From the NCBI GenBank assembly GCA_013397695.1, contig VYZI01000148.1:770187-834186 (forward strand): a stretch of 64,000 bases of DNA, in the 5' to 3' direction. A model generated the notes under the pieces. It made no database searches. It had not been told where the DNA came from and saw nothing but the letters and a program-made list of their open reading frames with translations. Both the position numbers and the translations under genes were made by a program. Source of the DNA: Centropus unirufus (Eukaryota > Chordata > Aves > Cuculiformes > Centropidae). Below are positions 1 to 14,893 of this stretch, one piece after another; the first letter of the stretch is position 1; each line of letters begins with the position of its first letter.

Positions 1-3000
1 ATTATTTTTATTTTTTTAAATAGTTGGACTGTACTGATGTTTGCCTCATCCTCTGGAGTTTCCTAATTCCTATGGTATGTCTAAAACTGAAGTCTTCAGT
101 AGGAACCTTCAATCTTCCAAAATTTAAACTTATAAATTTATGCTGGCACTTTAAGTGTCTTGCTGCTTCATTTCCTCCTAGTACATGCTAGAGATGGGGA
201 AATTTTTGGTTCCTTTAACAGTTAAATATGGGGTAATTGCATCTTCTTGCTTCATTCTGCAAAGGGAAAAAATGTATTCATTACACTTTTCACTTTATTT
301 TTGTTTTCCTTTTTTTCCCCCTTTTCTTCCTTTTTTGTCTTTAGGGTGTCAGCTAGCAGTGGACCTCCATTTCTTATTGCATGTTCATTATAATGGATTT
401 TAAAGTTTTGCCCTTTTTCCAGTTATGATTTCATACACAATGATCTGTCATTATTCCCTAAGAACTTTCAATGCACCTTTCTTGTTTTCTTGCTTTGTGT
501 ATTTTATTGATGGATCCTTTCTACCTCTTGTTTTTGGACACATATCAAGCTGTTATCCAGAGATGTTGAATCTGATAATTGTTCCTTTACATGCAACACT
601 CTTTAGCTGCTACCCTGCAATTTCTTTAATCTTTGAAAAAAATCAGTCCTTTTTCTATATTTCATGGATACATTTTTGCGATATTCTGTTTTTCCAGAAT
701 ATGTGTTGGACTATTGGCATCTGTTCAATTCTTAACAAAGAACAACATTAAGAGTAAATTTTGATATAAGCAATCCTATGGTTCATGGTGAACTTTCTGT
801 GTGAGGAAATGACTGTGTGTTCTCTTTAAAAAAGAAATCTAAAGAATGTTTATTACTGCCCGTGTAAGATATCAAGCAAATGTTTTCCATACTGAAGATA
901 TCTATGATAATGTGTATTTACTTTCTGTGCAACAGGGGCAGAACCTTGAGAAGCAGCTGTTCTTGATCAGTTATGAGAGTGGGAGTTACCTGAAAGATGA
1001 TTGCCTGCAGCCATCTCTTAGTTTACTAGTTGGAACCTTAATTAGTAACCCGCCACTGGTGCTTGAAGTCTGAGCAGGGAGGTCCACTTCCTTGGGGATA
1101 GGAATGGGATCTTTGATAGAAGTGGTAACCATTATCCCTTTTCCCTTCTGTCCCTGAAATTGTAGCTGTTAAAGCCATAAAACGCTCAATTCCAGCCCCT
1201 AAGCAAGCTTATTTATCCTATCTACTCTGAACCTACAATATAATCAATATTGGAATTGGTACCTTTGATGACAAAACTAGCAAAATTTAAAGACAGTGTG
1301 TGAAGAAAAATACCAACAGGAACCTCTTTTTCCTGCGTGCAGGTATGTTTTCTAACAGATGATTTTCCAGTAAACCACTGAGAAGAGTGCTGCAAAACCA
1401 CCCATATTGCATAATAAGAGTATGATGTCTCACTTATCCTTGAGTATACTCATTACTGACCTCTCACCATTTTCATCTTATCACAAATGGAAGTGTGACT
1501 TATGCCTTAAGTTAGTTATTGCAGACCAGTGGGTAATGCAGAATGACCCTGATCTTTGGAAATCACTAAACTTTGAAGATGCTTTGCTAAAGGGGAATGA
1601 AAGCGCTTATGTTGTCAGACAGAAAAAATTGTGAAATAAGCTCTTGATAACAGAAAAATGAAGTTTCTTTGCACAAGAAACAAGCTGTCAACAAAGTATA
1701 TCAAAAGTGGGTGATTGCATCTGCATAACAGAGAAATAACAAGGATGCTTGCATACATTAGCTGCATCTCTGGGAATAAAAGGCAGTATTTTTTAACTGA
1801 AAACCACAGGTAATGGGCATTACTGAAAAGTTTTTTTGCATGAAAAGAAGTAATTTTACACAGAACAGTGAGTCTAGGAGCTAGCAGGATTTTTTAAATT
1901 CTTCAGCATTATCCTATGCGGATAAACAAATTACAGGAACTGTAGTGCATTCATAAACAGCGTAAGAGACATAGTAAGAAGGTGAGCTTGGTTAGTGATG
2001 TTACTGATAGAGGGATTTGGCCTCTTTGTGCTCTTACTATAGGTGCAAAGGATCTCTCTGTTCTGGATGTAATAAGAAAGCAAACATAATGTCAGAAGTA
2101 TAAGTCTGACTTGTACGTATGAAAAGGTCATACGAGACAGAAAGGGTTGTAGCTTTTACTTCTTCACCCAAAACTTTATCAAGGCTTATTGCCTGAAATG
2201 ACACAATATTTGGCAACAATGTTAAATGAAGCAGTGGCCTCTACAGTTGTATGGGTTTTGAATGTTCTGATTTTGGTTCTGTGAAATCCTATTTCTATAG
2301 CTGGTCATCATCCTTTTGCCTCATGAGGGATGTACAACAGTCTGTTTTGAGGCCTGGAATATTTCTTTGACAATTTGACCACAGTGTTTAGAAATGATTG
2401 CTGTCACTGAAGTCAGCAGGATGAAAAGTTGGCTGAAAGGAAGGCAGGATAGAGAGAGACTGGGGTCCTGAGGAATAAAGCTTAAAAAAGTTTGCCTGAG
2501 AAAAATTAGTATTCCTCTGACAATCCAGGAAACTATCAGATCATTTGTGAATGTAGTGGAATATTTTTAAGTTTGTTTCTGTTGTTTCGCTACATGTGAA
2601 TTTCTCAAAACAACATCCTGCATGTTAAAGGGAGCCCTAAATGCATTGTTTGATACCTGTCCCTGCAACCCCATCTTCACTGTCCTGTAAGTTGAACCAC
2701 TCTTAATATTACCCTAATTTCTTGTCCCTGAAACTCTTTCTTCATGTTACACCACGAAAGGAGAAGAAAGAAATGTAGGTTCTGGACCCTAATTTTCAGA
2801 ATCGGGCAGCCACTGCAGGAACCTCACCGCCTGTACCCAGCTGCCTGCTCTGATATCTTCAGCCCTCTGAAGGCCAGTGTCCTCACTTCAGAATTGGCAG
2901 GGACGCTTCAACTTCTTCAGCCCAAACACTGGTATGTCAGGCTACACTAGGCATTTGTCACTAGTTCAGGCTAATATATGGCATGATACCCGGTGTAGCT

Positions 3001-3796
3001 GAGCTGGAGGCGCATACTTGTCTTACTGACTGTGCTGCAGGGATTATAATCTCTGACAGGAAGGTGAGAATGACAGCTGAGGGCAATAACTTCTTAAACT
3101 CTGACAAACTTTCCCCCAGCAATTTATCTTTGCTCCTGGGTGTGACAGTGAACGGTGGGGAAATCTGCAGGAAAAAGCTTTTGCATCAGCTCTGTTGCTT
3201 TTTCCAGGCATAACTTGAAAGGCTTCACTTTGGTTCAGTTTGTGTATTTTCAATGAATAGCTCCTTTAATGCCAGTTGAGCAAGCTTAGAAACACGCAAA
3301 TAAATAATCACACATTGCTTATGCAAATAAAAAACTCTAAATATGTTATGTGGAATTCCTTAACTTTCCTTTGGTATTTTGCCATGGGCCAAGACCAAGA
3401 TCAGAGCTGTATTCAGAGAATGATGGTGATGTTAAAGACAAAAAGAAGAAATAGACCTTGATTCTCTAATGGAGAGAGATTCTGTTTTATTACTTCTCCT
3501 TTTGGTACCGACATCTCTTTTTAGTTGTAATGGGTTTTATAGAAAAAAATAGTAACAATCCCAAACCACTATGAGCCTTTCTATGAAGCTTTGAATGAAG
3601 TTGTCTGCATCTCTAAAAATCTGGTATTAACCATGTGAATTTGGACTGCTTTCACTGTTCAAGGGTGAGAGGATGCATGTGTGCATGCACTTCCTAGCTC
3701 AGGTGACTCATTTCTGTGCCATGACTTTTAGATATAGAAAAAAATAAATAAGAATGCACTTTACTGTTCTTTCCTGTGCCTGAAACTTACCTGCGT

Positions 3797-3846
3797 GAAA
3801 AAAAACCAACAAAACCAACAACAACAAAAAAACCCCAAAACAAGAA
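3797..3846. repeat. A-rich simple tract
   Basis: Runs of A interspersed with CC (CCAACAAAACC type units), about 50 bases. It could be an old poly-A tail or a simple repeat; there is no adjacent retrogene that I can see. Confidence 0.6.
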
Positions 3847-6800
3847 ACAACTCACCCTAAACTTTCCATTTTCTCTGCTCGCCTTTCTCTCCTCCTGAGC
3901 TTAAACATTAAATCTGAGAAAGCTTCCTGGCATCTGACTGTGAACCCCTTGTCACTGGGCATTGTAGCTGGGAACAGTACAGGCATTTCTAGGTGTTGAA
4001 TCAGCTGAGAAGAAATCTTCTCTCTTAAGATAATACAAATTGTGTGTATTTCTAAAGAAGCTTTTATACTCATTGCAGTCATTACAAATGATGTAGAAAA
4101 TTTGAACATGTAGGGTTATTCTGGAGAGAAGAATGATTGCATCTATATTGATTTGCCTTTGGTCTGAAGTCCAATTGTTGTGACACAGCCCTGGGAAACA
4201 TGGCAGTAGGGGTGGAATTTTGTTTGTTTTTTTCAATATTGCTTTTTTTTTTTAATTGTACGTCTCTGGAATTCTTCAAATAAGTCAATATTATTCTGAT
4301 TACTGATAAGCGAAAAAAATGCTGCCTATGCATATCAGTCAACTAATTCTAAAGGTCGCCTTTTCTTTTTGTTTTGTTTAAGAATGATACGCTTGCAGAA
4401 ACATATTTTTCCATATGGTTCCTAAATTACTGTGAACATATCTGCTGTGCCATTTGACCAGCAGATATTGCCAAGTAGATCTCTTGTTTTACCTTGTTGC
4501 ATTTCAAGTTGTCTCTTAGCAAGCTTGCTCCTGAAAATAAGCTGTGCGTGAGGCTGGCAGGCTTGAGTTAACCAGGATGGGCACAAAAGGCTGCTTATGT
4601 GGGAACCTGGTTCCTGGCCACCCATCTCCTTTGCAATGATTGCATGCTTGATCATTTTTGCTGTGTTATGTGTAGTATATTCCGTATAGGCTTAAGAATT
4701 GTTCCTGTAAGACCTAGGGTCTTAGAAAATTAAAAAGAAAAAAAAAAAAGGATTTGCTTAGGTGGATTAATTACGTGCTTTAATTTCCACCCTCCCATAA
4801 AACAGATAGCTATGTTTATGTTCTGCAGTCAAATCCTGCTTTTCTCAGTGTAATCATACGTAGCTTCTTTTAATCGTTAAATTAGATTTGTATGTTAACA
4901 AATGTTAATGTACTCCCTAGTTAAAGGGTAACTAATGTTCTTGGTGTGAGGACATAGAAGCTTGAGGTAAAGCTCTTCTGATGCCCAAGGAGCTGGTGCA
5001 GAACTTGGGTGGGAGCTCCAGGTTCTGTCTTCCTCTATATTCTGCTTAAAATAAGGCATCAGGTGCAGAGCTGCTGGCTGCAAGCCTGCGTTCAGCCAAT
5101 ACTCTGGGCACGCTGCTACTTCACTGCACATGGGCAAGCAGCCCCCGCAGAGCTTGCTTGTCCCAGCTGCTGCTTTTTTTTCACACCTATGCTATTATGT
5201 GGCCAAAATCAGGCAGTCAAGGCAGATGTGGGGTCTTGAGAGAGCATCGAGGTGATTTACCACTGGCAGGTGAAATTGGTGAGCATGTTAGGCTCAGTTT
5301 GCCTGGCACTTCGGCACGGATGTGAATTGCTTTAGCCTCAGGCTACCTTGGAGCAGCCACGTGGGTGCCTGAAACTGAGCCAAGAGAGGGAGCACAGCTG
5401 TTGCTTTATCCTGCTCCCTGGCCCTGGCTTGCTATGAACAGCGTAGCTGCAGTCCCTGCCGAGGTCAGTGTGGATCATCCCACAGTATGATTTCACCTGG
5501 CCCGTTTTCTTTCTCTCAAGGGTGCTGTCACCACCTTCACCTTTTCCTGGGAGACTGGGGCATGCCAGGAGCAAAGGCTGCATTACTGTAGCCTGCAAGA
5601 AGAGACCCAAAGCTGGGATATGAATTCTAACGCTTAAAAGTATTGGATCACTATGTTATGATAAACTGTGCTTGCTTTTTGAATCCTACATAATATTCAT
5701 CCTGACAAGGTAAATGATTCTGCTGGGGTGCTCAAGGTGGTGGAACTAAAACTTTTCAGATATTCTCCGGGAAAGCTTCTGGGCATTTAAACTTGGGTCT
5801 AAGTCACTAGGTCACCAACAGTTATGCCTTGGAGCTCAAAGCCAAATGGAATTCACAACTTTGAAAATGTACCTCAACTTTCATTACATTGGAAGTACAT
5901 AATCCTAGCCTTGGCAAACATGATCTCTCATTGACTGAAGCAAGTGCAAAACAGTAATGATACTGTTAAGAATACATTTCTAGCTTTCTGCTGCTCTGGG
6001 ATAGTATAGCTAAATCCAGTATTAAGGAAAGTACTCTAGTTTATCGAAGCTGAACTTGTGCACACATCTACAATATTATATACTACTTTTGTACTTAAAA
6101 TATGTATAAAAATTCTCAGTATCTCTTCATAGTAAGCAACAAAATAATTTATAAGGAGAACCAACTTGAAAAGTGCTTTTTAACGGTTTCCCCCTGTAAT
6201 CTTTTGTTTCATTTTGAATTGTTATGGTAGGAAATGTCAAGACACTGTTTTTTTTTTTTCTTCTTCCCTTTAGGAAAACATGCCTTCATGCACAGAACTG
6301 TAGCTCGGTCACTGATGGTCATTGGCCTGCCAATAATTTGAGAAATGTTGTTCACAAAATTTCTAAAGCTTTTGAAGTCTAAGTGCAAAACACATTAGTT
6401 TGGGGAAACAAACTAATTTCCATGTAAATCAGTGTGATATTGAGCATTCCCTGAAATTCCTCTGCTTCCTACTGGTGTCAGCAATTCTTTCCATGAACTG
6501 TGGTGCTCCATTGGTCCCAGGCCTGTCTAAAACAGATCTGTAGATTAATGAAATTGTGGGGAAAATAACAGGGGAGTTACTGTGCTTACATTTGATATAG
6601 TGATTTATTTGCCACTTGATTATTATTCCCTTCCCTCTTCCCCCTGCGTTACATTTGTTACAAATGTTTAGTAGCTGGCTCTGTCAGAAGAAATTGTAGT
6701 GAATCAAGTGTATTTGTCCATAATAAATTCACTCAGGTGGGACTGGGTGCATCAAATCTCTTGTTACTGCCTTTCACTCACAGCAGTTGGAGAAAGAAAA

Positions 6801-7556
6801 AAGAGCTTCTTTAAATTGTTTGTTTTGTTTTTTTTTAATTCTGCTAATTTGTGTGTGTTGAGGGTAGAGGTTTCTTGCTAGTTTTGCCTTTGGTGACAAT
6901 GACACGTTGAAACTAGAGTTGGAAAATGACGAATGGAATTAGTACGCAGCTGTATTTGGTCTCTGTGTTGCTTTCTAACGGTACGAGAAAAGTAATCTCT
7001 GCTGCTTTAATCTTAGTCGATAATAAAAATGTGCAGGAGAACAGAATCATTTCTGTCTTGTGAATTTGTTTCAGGTATTTTCTTCATTAATAGATGCTTG
7101 AAATGCTTCAGTCTCTTTAAACTGATTTTGCAGAAAGGAAATGATTACTGAGCTCAAAGCCAGACTTTGTGCCTCGTCCTACTGGTATTGTTGATGGTCC
7201 TTAAGGTAACTGACAAACTTTGGATTGTTTTTAGGTAGGGAAAGTATCTGAATCAGAATGAAAGAAAGTCCGGATATGGTTTAGATGGAGGTGGGTTCTG
7301 GAGTTTATCAACTAACATATTTTGCTTATTATAATAACTACAGAATAAAACCAGGTAAGTCTTCATATTGTATTTGGAAAAACAGAAACTGCCTTGACTC
7401 TTTCTGGCTTGCATTAAGGCAAAGAATAATGCTTCTTTTGTTGTTGTTGTGGTTACTTTTTTTTACCCTTAATGCCCCTCCAGGTTTTTGCTGTGCAGTA
7501 ATGATTGCCTCTGAGAAGGTACAATACAACTTCTGAGAAGAATAACAAGGCTGAGG

Positions 7557-7662
7557 CATTGAGCAACCTGGTCTAATGAAAGGTGTCCCTGCCTATGGCA
7601 GAGAGTTTGGAATTAGATGATCTTTAAGGTCTCTTCCAAGCCAAACCATTCTGTGATTCTAC
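7557..7662 (+). mobile_element. CR1 LINE 3'-end fragment
   Basis: GAGCAACCTGGTCTAATG at the start, CCTGCCTATGGCAGAGAGTT in the middle and CCATTCTGTGATTCTAC at the end follow the CR1 3' UTR in sense orientation. It is a solo 3' end of roughly 105 bases inside intron 1. Confidence 0.88.
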
Positions 7663-10600
7663 AAACAAGTTAATTTCCTTAATTTTTGATATTTTGGACA
7701 ATATTAAACATGGATACTCAGAATTTAGAATCTTAAATCTAAACTATCTTGCATGCTCCCACTATGACGTGTTTCCAAGGTACAGATTAGCAACTTACCG
7801 TTGATCCTTTTTCAATATGACATAAAAGTTGAGTTTCTGTCTCATATTCCCTGAAAGAGGTGGCAGTTGCTATCCTACCCCCTCTCTTTTATAAACCTGT
7901 GGGGCCTCAGATATGACTATAGTAGTTGCTTAAGCCTAATTTTGTCTTGTTTCCCATCAAAGCTGATAAAGTTTTAAGGGTTCAGGAAAAATGAATGCTG
8001 TGATGTGTCGAATATATCCCTTCGTCCTGCAGCATATGATGTAATTCATGAAAAGAAGTGTGTTCTTATTTTAATGTAGAGCCTTGTATTCTCTGAAACT
8101 TAGTTTTACTGGGAATTTAATTATATTTAAGAAACATCTAAACAGTTTCTTAAAGCTTTTGATTTTGTTGTCAAAGGGTTTTAGAAGAATGCTTGCTTCC
8201 GTTTAACAAAAGAGTTCCTAATATGTGATTACAGCAGAAAGAATTGGATGCTTCAGGTGATGTATCTAACAAATAAGGAAACGCCAAAACATAAAAATAA
8301 ATGAGAACTCAAGTTACAGATCAGCCTCCAGAACTGGGAGTGTTGCTCACCTGCTGTTATTTGTTCTGTTCTTTTTAACTAAATTTCCATTTCCTGGGTG
8401 ATTTTTTTTTCTTGAACAGATAGTTATTTTGGTATGAAGGAATAGGTATCAATTATAAATACAACACAAATGTTTAGAAAAATGAATACTTTCAGATATG
8501 AGTTTCTCCTGAGTTGCAATAAATGCCACTGGAGCATGAAAAATATGTTCTATTTCTATTTTTAACATACGTTCCATGTACCAGAGGACAGATGAAAGAT
8601 ACGCTATCTGAGTACAACTGTAAAGTAATACCACAGTGCTAGCGTGATTAGTGGCTGTAGTGTTTGGGTCTGAATGTAATCCTGTTGTGGAGTTCATTGT
8701 ATAAAATAGAGACTGGTAGAGAATTGTGAAAGCCAGAGATAAGCAGTGGCCCCTCAGCCTTCCCTGTGTTGTCCTTGGAGAGTTGTCTGATTTTTACTGT
8801 ATTCTGAGGGCCAGTTTTGCTGGACGGGAGTTGCTGGGTGAATGTTGTGATGTCATAGGTTACTAAGATATAGTGCAAAACTAAAATTTTCATATGTTGT
8901 CGCCAAAGGCTGGTGTTTGAAACTGAAAGAACAAAAGGTTACAGGCGAGAGCAGATCTCACGAACAAGACTACAGTAAATATTTAAAATAAATATGGGGT
9001 TTGTATTTCTAGCTCACATTAAAATGCTTTCAGGCTATGTGTACCTGTTGCTGTGCTGGCTGCACTCATTACTGATCCCACTTGAACTACCTGTGCCTGT
9101 GTTTCTCCCAAACTGGATTATTCTGCTAGCTGCTTCTTTGGACCTCACATTTCACCACCTGCAGGATAGATATTAAAAAAGTACTCATCCCTGTGCCATT
9201 TCAAGCTCCTGGGAGTTCTTCCGGCACTTTTTGTGGTCTATACACAGAAAATAATTGTACTAGCTTCATTATCCACTTTCAGAGTGTTATCCAGGCTACA
9301 GCTTTGCTTGGGAAGTTCTAACCATTCTGGTAGTTTAAAAACTCCTGTATTTCATCCCTGGGAGCGGAGAAGCTTAAGTGCTCCAGAATTTCTGATATGT
9401 AGGAAGGAGGAGATGCCTTGCTGGGTCACATGAAAGGACTCTCTCGCATGCATCCAAATGCTGTGGTTAGAAACATGAAGGTCAACTCTTTTCCCTCCTC
9501 CTCCTCTATATGGATGTGCCCATTTTCCAAACGAAGGCAGTAGGTCAGCTGGATATAGCTCATGAAGTGACGGACCACTTTGCTCGGCACAGCTATTCCC
9601 AGCTTTGTGTCTGGAGGTGGGGCACTGCCAGTTTTGGTGTGTTTGTTGGAGTCAATAACGCTGCCGTATAGCAGAAAGGCTCATCTGAAAATTAGTTTCT
9701 CAGTTTCCTAGCAACAGCAAGGCTCTGGATTTGCCTTTGTCCTTTCAGGAAGGTTATTTAACAGCTGACTTTCCTTAGCCAAGAATGCTTCTGCTCACCT
9801 AGGACATCGTTAAAATGCCTTCTTCAACACGTACAGCATTCAGATTCACAGAGCAGAATGACTTCATGGGGAAAGATGTACAGCTGCTTTCTAGAGCAAG
9901 ATTTGACACAGAGGAAAGGAAGAAAATGCATAAGAAAGGTCTGGCAACCCGGCTTGTGTTTACTGTTCTGAGAATGCTGGCTTTTATATGGCTTTTTTTC
10001 TTTGACTTCCCTTTTGCTAGGTGAGAGGAGCAGAACTGATGTATCTTGAAGTGCTTGTGCCTTTCTCACCAACAGATTATTTTGTTAAATAAAACCTGTG
10101 GCAGATAAAGATAAGTTTAAAGACATAGCTGAGTAAAGGCAAATGATAAACTGTCGAATAGCAGAAATTAGAGGTGTTGCTGTTTTCCATAAAACACATG
10201 CCTGAAATTGTCACTTTACAATAGTCCTTTTGTTTTCCCAAGCAAATAGACAAGTGATGGACAAGCAAATTTCAGAATTTTTGCCATTTGATGCCTGGGT
10301 TTTCAGAATTCCTAAAGCACTTAACAAATCCATTAGAGCTGTCAAAAGTGAGATATATCTAACTTCAGATTTTCTTCATTTTATAATCAGAGTGGGTATG
10401 GATGTATAATGCACCAGAATCTGAATCTAATTTACTCTGTTGGCTTCCCAAGAGAATTATCCTTTTAAAAAAGTGAATTCAAAATTATTTGGCCAATATT
10501 AAAGTTTTCTTCTTTCTCCAATTTGTGGTCATTGCCATTAATAAAACCCCCAAATCCCACTGTTTGGTGTTTTTGGTTTTTTTTTTCAGTGCTTGCTACA

Positions 10601-13600
10601 TGAGAACAGAAGTAAATCTATCAGGATTCATACCTACTTTCATTCTTAATTTTCCTATTTTTTGAGTTCTCAGTTCTTCTGGCCTATGAACTAAATTTTC
10701 TTTTGGAGAGGAAGTGCCTTCACTGTACCAAAAAGTTTCAAGCCTCCTGTGTGTGCTTGTATTTCCTTTTCTGAAGTAGGAAGAAGGCTGAATCTTGTAG
10801 TCAAACTTCAACTACAACTGAATTCTTATGCAAAAGTTGATTGTGGCTTATAAAACAACCTTCCTTCTTAAACATCTGTAAGCAATTCTAGACTGTCACA
10901 GTTAATTTTGGTATTTATACAGAAGTGCAGCACTTGGTTTTAATCTACAAGAAGTTAAGCCTAGTCTGAAATACATAAAAGTGTTTTTTAAGATGCTATT
11001 AAATTTGATTATAATATATACAAGTCTGTATTGCTGGATAAATCATTACTGCCTCGTTGATTTTTATATTTATGACCAATGTGCCCCTGTAGCAAGCCAG
11101 TGAAGTTAACAAAGTTCATGCTGTAGTACTGCAAACTTGAAGAGGTTGAATTGAAATACTCTTGTTTTTAACCAGAAATTCCTAAATCTAGAAAAAGTTG
11201 CATGTTTATGTCTGATGATACTTTCATGTTCTAATGCAATTTCTGGTTACATTCTTGGATTTTACTATATAATTGTGATTGGAATATTTTTTTAAAAAAA
11301 ATAAGCAGATTTTTACAGAATAGTGTGGTTTGTGAGCAGTGATTTTTTAATAGAACTTAATGCAGTATGAGAACCATAATAGCATCACAATCATTGACAG
11401 CGGTAATGATTTCTAAAATTCATTTTAGTTGTCATAGTTATTTATCTTCACCCTGTCTGGTTGCTTAAGACACACTAGTGTTAAAATACGTAAAATATAG
11501 TATAAGAAATTACTTGTGTGCCATCTGCTAGTAACAATGCAGGCACCTAATGAAGATTGTAGTGGTAATATTGATTAATTACCTTTATACTCTAAAAAAT
11601 AAAAGCATAGTGAAACTGTTTTACAATGAATACAAATGCTTTGACAAGTGAACCGCAATCAAATAATACATTTTTGGGATTGTGATAAAAAAAGAACTAT
11701 TTTCAGGATGCAAATAGTTTCATGTGCAACTACAAGAGAATACACAGATTTGAAAAGATATCTTATGCTTAAGTGAGGAAGGACACATTTTTATGGGTAT
11801 GTTCTTCTGAATGTGAGTTGTTGCTGCAGAAACAAAGCAAGGAGTTTAAATGTTCTATTCCAGAATGATTCAAAATTGATCTTGTACAACATTAAGCATA
11901 TTCCTATCTACACCTTCTGGTGGATGCATTGTAAAGATATTTGTATTTCACTTGGAAGCCCTCTTTCCTTACAGAGGGGCTGTAACTTCCCTTGCTTGCT
12001 TTGTTTCTGAACCTGGGAAACCATATCCATTGGTCTTTCAAACCTATGTGAAATATTACATTATCACATAAAATTCCTTGTTCGTTAGAAGATTTGATCA
12101 AATTTGGCATTTCACTTCCCACTTGTGTGTAATGGAGGAGGTTGAACTTAAATTTGGAAAGGGAAGCCTAGAACAACTTTTAGGTGAACAGGCTCTCCTG
12201 AAACAGAGGATGGGAATTGAGGATGAAGTGTGATTGACTTATGCTTCCACTTATAAATCAAACTTGCCAAAACAGACACTAGTGTTGTAGTATTTCTTTT
12301 TATGCATCTCAGGAATTTGATAGGGGTTCTTATCTCTTTCTTATCAGCCATACTAAATATATGGTTGAAGTACAGGGTTCTGTGTCTCTGTTAAAAGAAC
12401 TGTAGATGAAAGGTTTCAGCATAAATCGTAAGAAAAATACAGGACAACTGAAACAGAAATATTTGTCATTCACATATTAGCGTTGTTCACTGAGTCATTC
12501 ACAAAAATGCCTGCACCAAGAAGAGAGATGTAACCCCGAAAACAGTAACCCCGAAACAGGGAATGCAGCCTGTCCTCCCTGCTCCAGTCCACGCTGCTAG
12601 AGTTTCTGATGGTCTGCTTCTGTCTGCTGTCACTTGCTTCTGTGTCATCCCTTGATTCCCATGATCAGATTGGATCCATTCCAGTTGTCTTTCTGGGACT
12701 GTTTTTCATTTGCATGCATGTTTTTGTGATATGGTCTTCATCTCCTCTGCGAGTGTTCAATTTGGTTTTTTTTACCTTATTCACCTCTGTGTTTGTGAGG
12801 TATGAATACACAAGAAAAGCTTATTTTCATGCATCTTCTGTTATCAGTATGAATGAATATTTCAGTGATGGATAATTACCCTTTTTAATATAGACGCTTA
12901 CTTCTGGTTTTATGTCTATTTAATGTGTTTCTGATGCTACTTACATTGTTACCTAGCAGCAGTCAATTGAAGACAAATTTCAGTGGTAGACACTACATGT
13001 GGCAATGAACCGTATATAGCCTTGTTTCAATAAACTCTGTTATGGAGAATTGCTCACATTGTATTGTAAAATGCAATATCTGTGTGCTCTGTGAACACGT
13101 TTTATTAAATTCTCTTACCAGCGTGGTGATTTTGATTTCACAGGACTCTAGTTCCACAAAAACAATCTATACATGCACTAAAAACAGTTCAAGCTCTAAA
13201 CCATAACATTTGGGTTTTTTGTTTTGTTTTTTTTTCTTAGATGGTATTTGATTCTAGGCCTGCTTTTTAGTTAGTATTACCTTTTGTTTTATAAATAATC
13301 TATATTTTCCAAAACAATTTTGTAATATTGTGATAATCTATATTTGGACCTGTGTATAGAGCTGGGATTTACTGCTTCAAGTCTGTTTGGTTTGTGTGAC
13401 CCTGTAATGTGAAATACAGTAAGAATTTTGTAGTGAGCTGGGTAAACAGGAACTTGAAAGATCATCAGTAGATGGTGCAGGATTTGAGGTTCCATGGGAA
13501 TAAGGGGATTTTCTCATGTTTCTCATGTTGTTGTTATGTTCAAATAAATGAATTTGTGTTAGAGTTTTGGGGTTTTTGGGGGGAAGAGGATGTGTTTGGA

Positions 13601-14753
13601 GTTTTGTGAGTTTTTTTGTTTTTGTTTTTTTTCTCTTGTATGGTGATGTTTTGATTTTTAAGGCAGGTCATTGTTTTGAACTCAAAATGTTCCTTGTGCT
13701 TTAACAGGGACTCTGTTAGTAACCAGATGATCTGGCTGACCCCAGTGTGGTGCGTTAGCATAGCCTGATGGAATTGTACAGGAGTGTATATTCATTGCAG
13801 GCTTTTCCAAGAGCTTACTTACCAAGTATTGGGTGTTAATTCCTGTAATGGGTGACCTTTATGAAGCCCGGGTAAACTAGTTGCTGTGTTTGGATCTTAT
13901 ACATCAGATCTGCTTTCAGATTTCTTGTTTATTAGTAGCTCTGTCATTCCCTGTAGGTACAGACACTGTCCGTTACCCCTTCAGAGATGTAGAATTTACT
14001 GCCTAGTTGCAGTAAGTCACTGGAATCTGTTTTGAACCTCAGGCTTCTCTGTGGTTTCAACGTCAAAGCCCTAGTCTTATGAATACTTTCATCCATCTAT
14101 CTCATAGTGGTGAAGGTAGACAGACATATACATGCAGGCCTTTAAAAACTTCAAACCAAAATTTTCTTAGGAAGCGTAGAGCATATAAGAATCAAGAAAA
14201 AAACACTCAACTTTGTGTCCTCTCAATACCTGTATTGAACACCTCATCTGTACCTTTTAAATGTCAACTTCCACAGTTATTCCTATTTCTGGTGTTAAGG
14301 AATTTTCTGTGCTCCATCCTCCAGCCTCTTAAGATAAACATGATCTTGAACTTTTCCCTTATTTTCTGCTACATTACTAGAGGTTCCATATCAAAATTTG
14401 GAACTTTCCATCCTACTGGGTGTTCAGGCTGGCAGACCTAGTTCAGGGAGCAAACAAAGAAATGCTCCTGCGCTCAAGGTATTCCTGATTCAGTGATTTA
14501 AAAACCTCGGGCAGAAATCAAATTCTACCTCCCAGTTACTGTAACACTGGGATAATTTCCTCAGTAGGTTTGTTGTATGAATGGTAAAATGTACTTGTAC
14601 CAGGAGAAAATTATTCTTATCTGAGTATATTGGTTTTTTTACTTCCAAATGTATGTGTAATTTCAGGATTTATTTTAAATCCTGTGTAAGAATAAAATTG
14701 GTTTTAAGATGATTATTTTTTCAGAAATTCTCCCCCTCTTTCTCTCATTTCAG

Positions 14754-14893
14754 ATGTGGCTGTTGTAGACATGAGTGATATTTCCAAGCAGCCATCACTG
14801 TTTTACCACCTTGGTGTGCGGGAAAGCTTTGACAGGGCTAATAACGTTATACTCTACCATGACACTGATGCTGACACTGCTCAGTCTCTCAAG
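14754..14893 (+). CDS. MAP3K15: MAP3K15 exon 2: thioredoxin-binding domain, N-terminal part
   Basis: The exon opens with the last two bases of a split Asp codon and encodes VAVVDMSD, QPSLFYHLGVRESF and NNVILYHDTDADTA, among the most conserved stretches of the ASK N-terminal thioredoxin-binding domain. In ASK1 this domain holds the kinase inactive when reduced thioredoxin is bound; the role in ASK3 is inferred from family identity. The acceptor follows a pyrimidine tract ending in CAG and the donor is AAG|gtaaga. It ends in phase 0. Compared with human ASK proteins, ISK replaces VFR or ISR after DMSD. Confidence 0.96.

Larger units (their letters stand above)
1..14753 (+). other. MAP3K15: Intron 1, 3' part (at least 14.7 kb)
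   Basis: AT-rich intronic DNA with no exon I can support. The GC-rich first exon expected for ASK genes, which ends in a residue leading into DVAVVDMSD, is not present, so it lies upstream of base 1. Contents seen are a short CR1 3' end near 7.6 kb, an A-rich simple tract near 3.8 kb, several poly-T and poly-A runs, and small open frames without coding character. The intron ends in a pyrimidine-rich tract and CAG at 14751-14753. Confidence 0.85.

Noticed and set aside
3704..3710. TGACTCA, a perfect AP-1 consensus
   Set aside because: A 7-base match is expected several times by chance in 64 kb, and nothing around it suggests a regulatory module.
9815..10024. Open frame of 69 codons in intron 1 beginning with ATG
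   Set aside because: It matches no family I recognise, has no supporting splice signals or promoter, and fits chance expectation for this much sequence.
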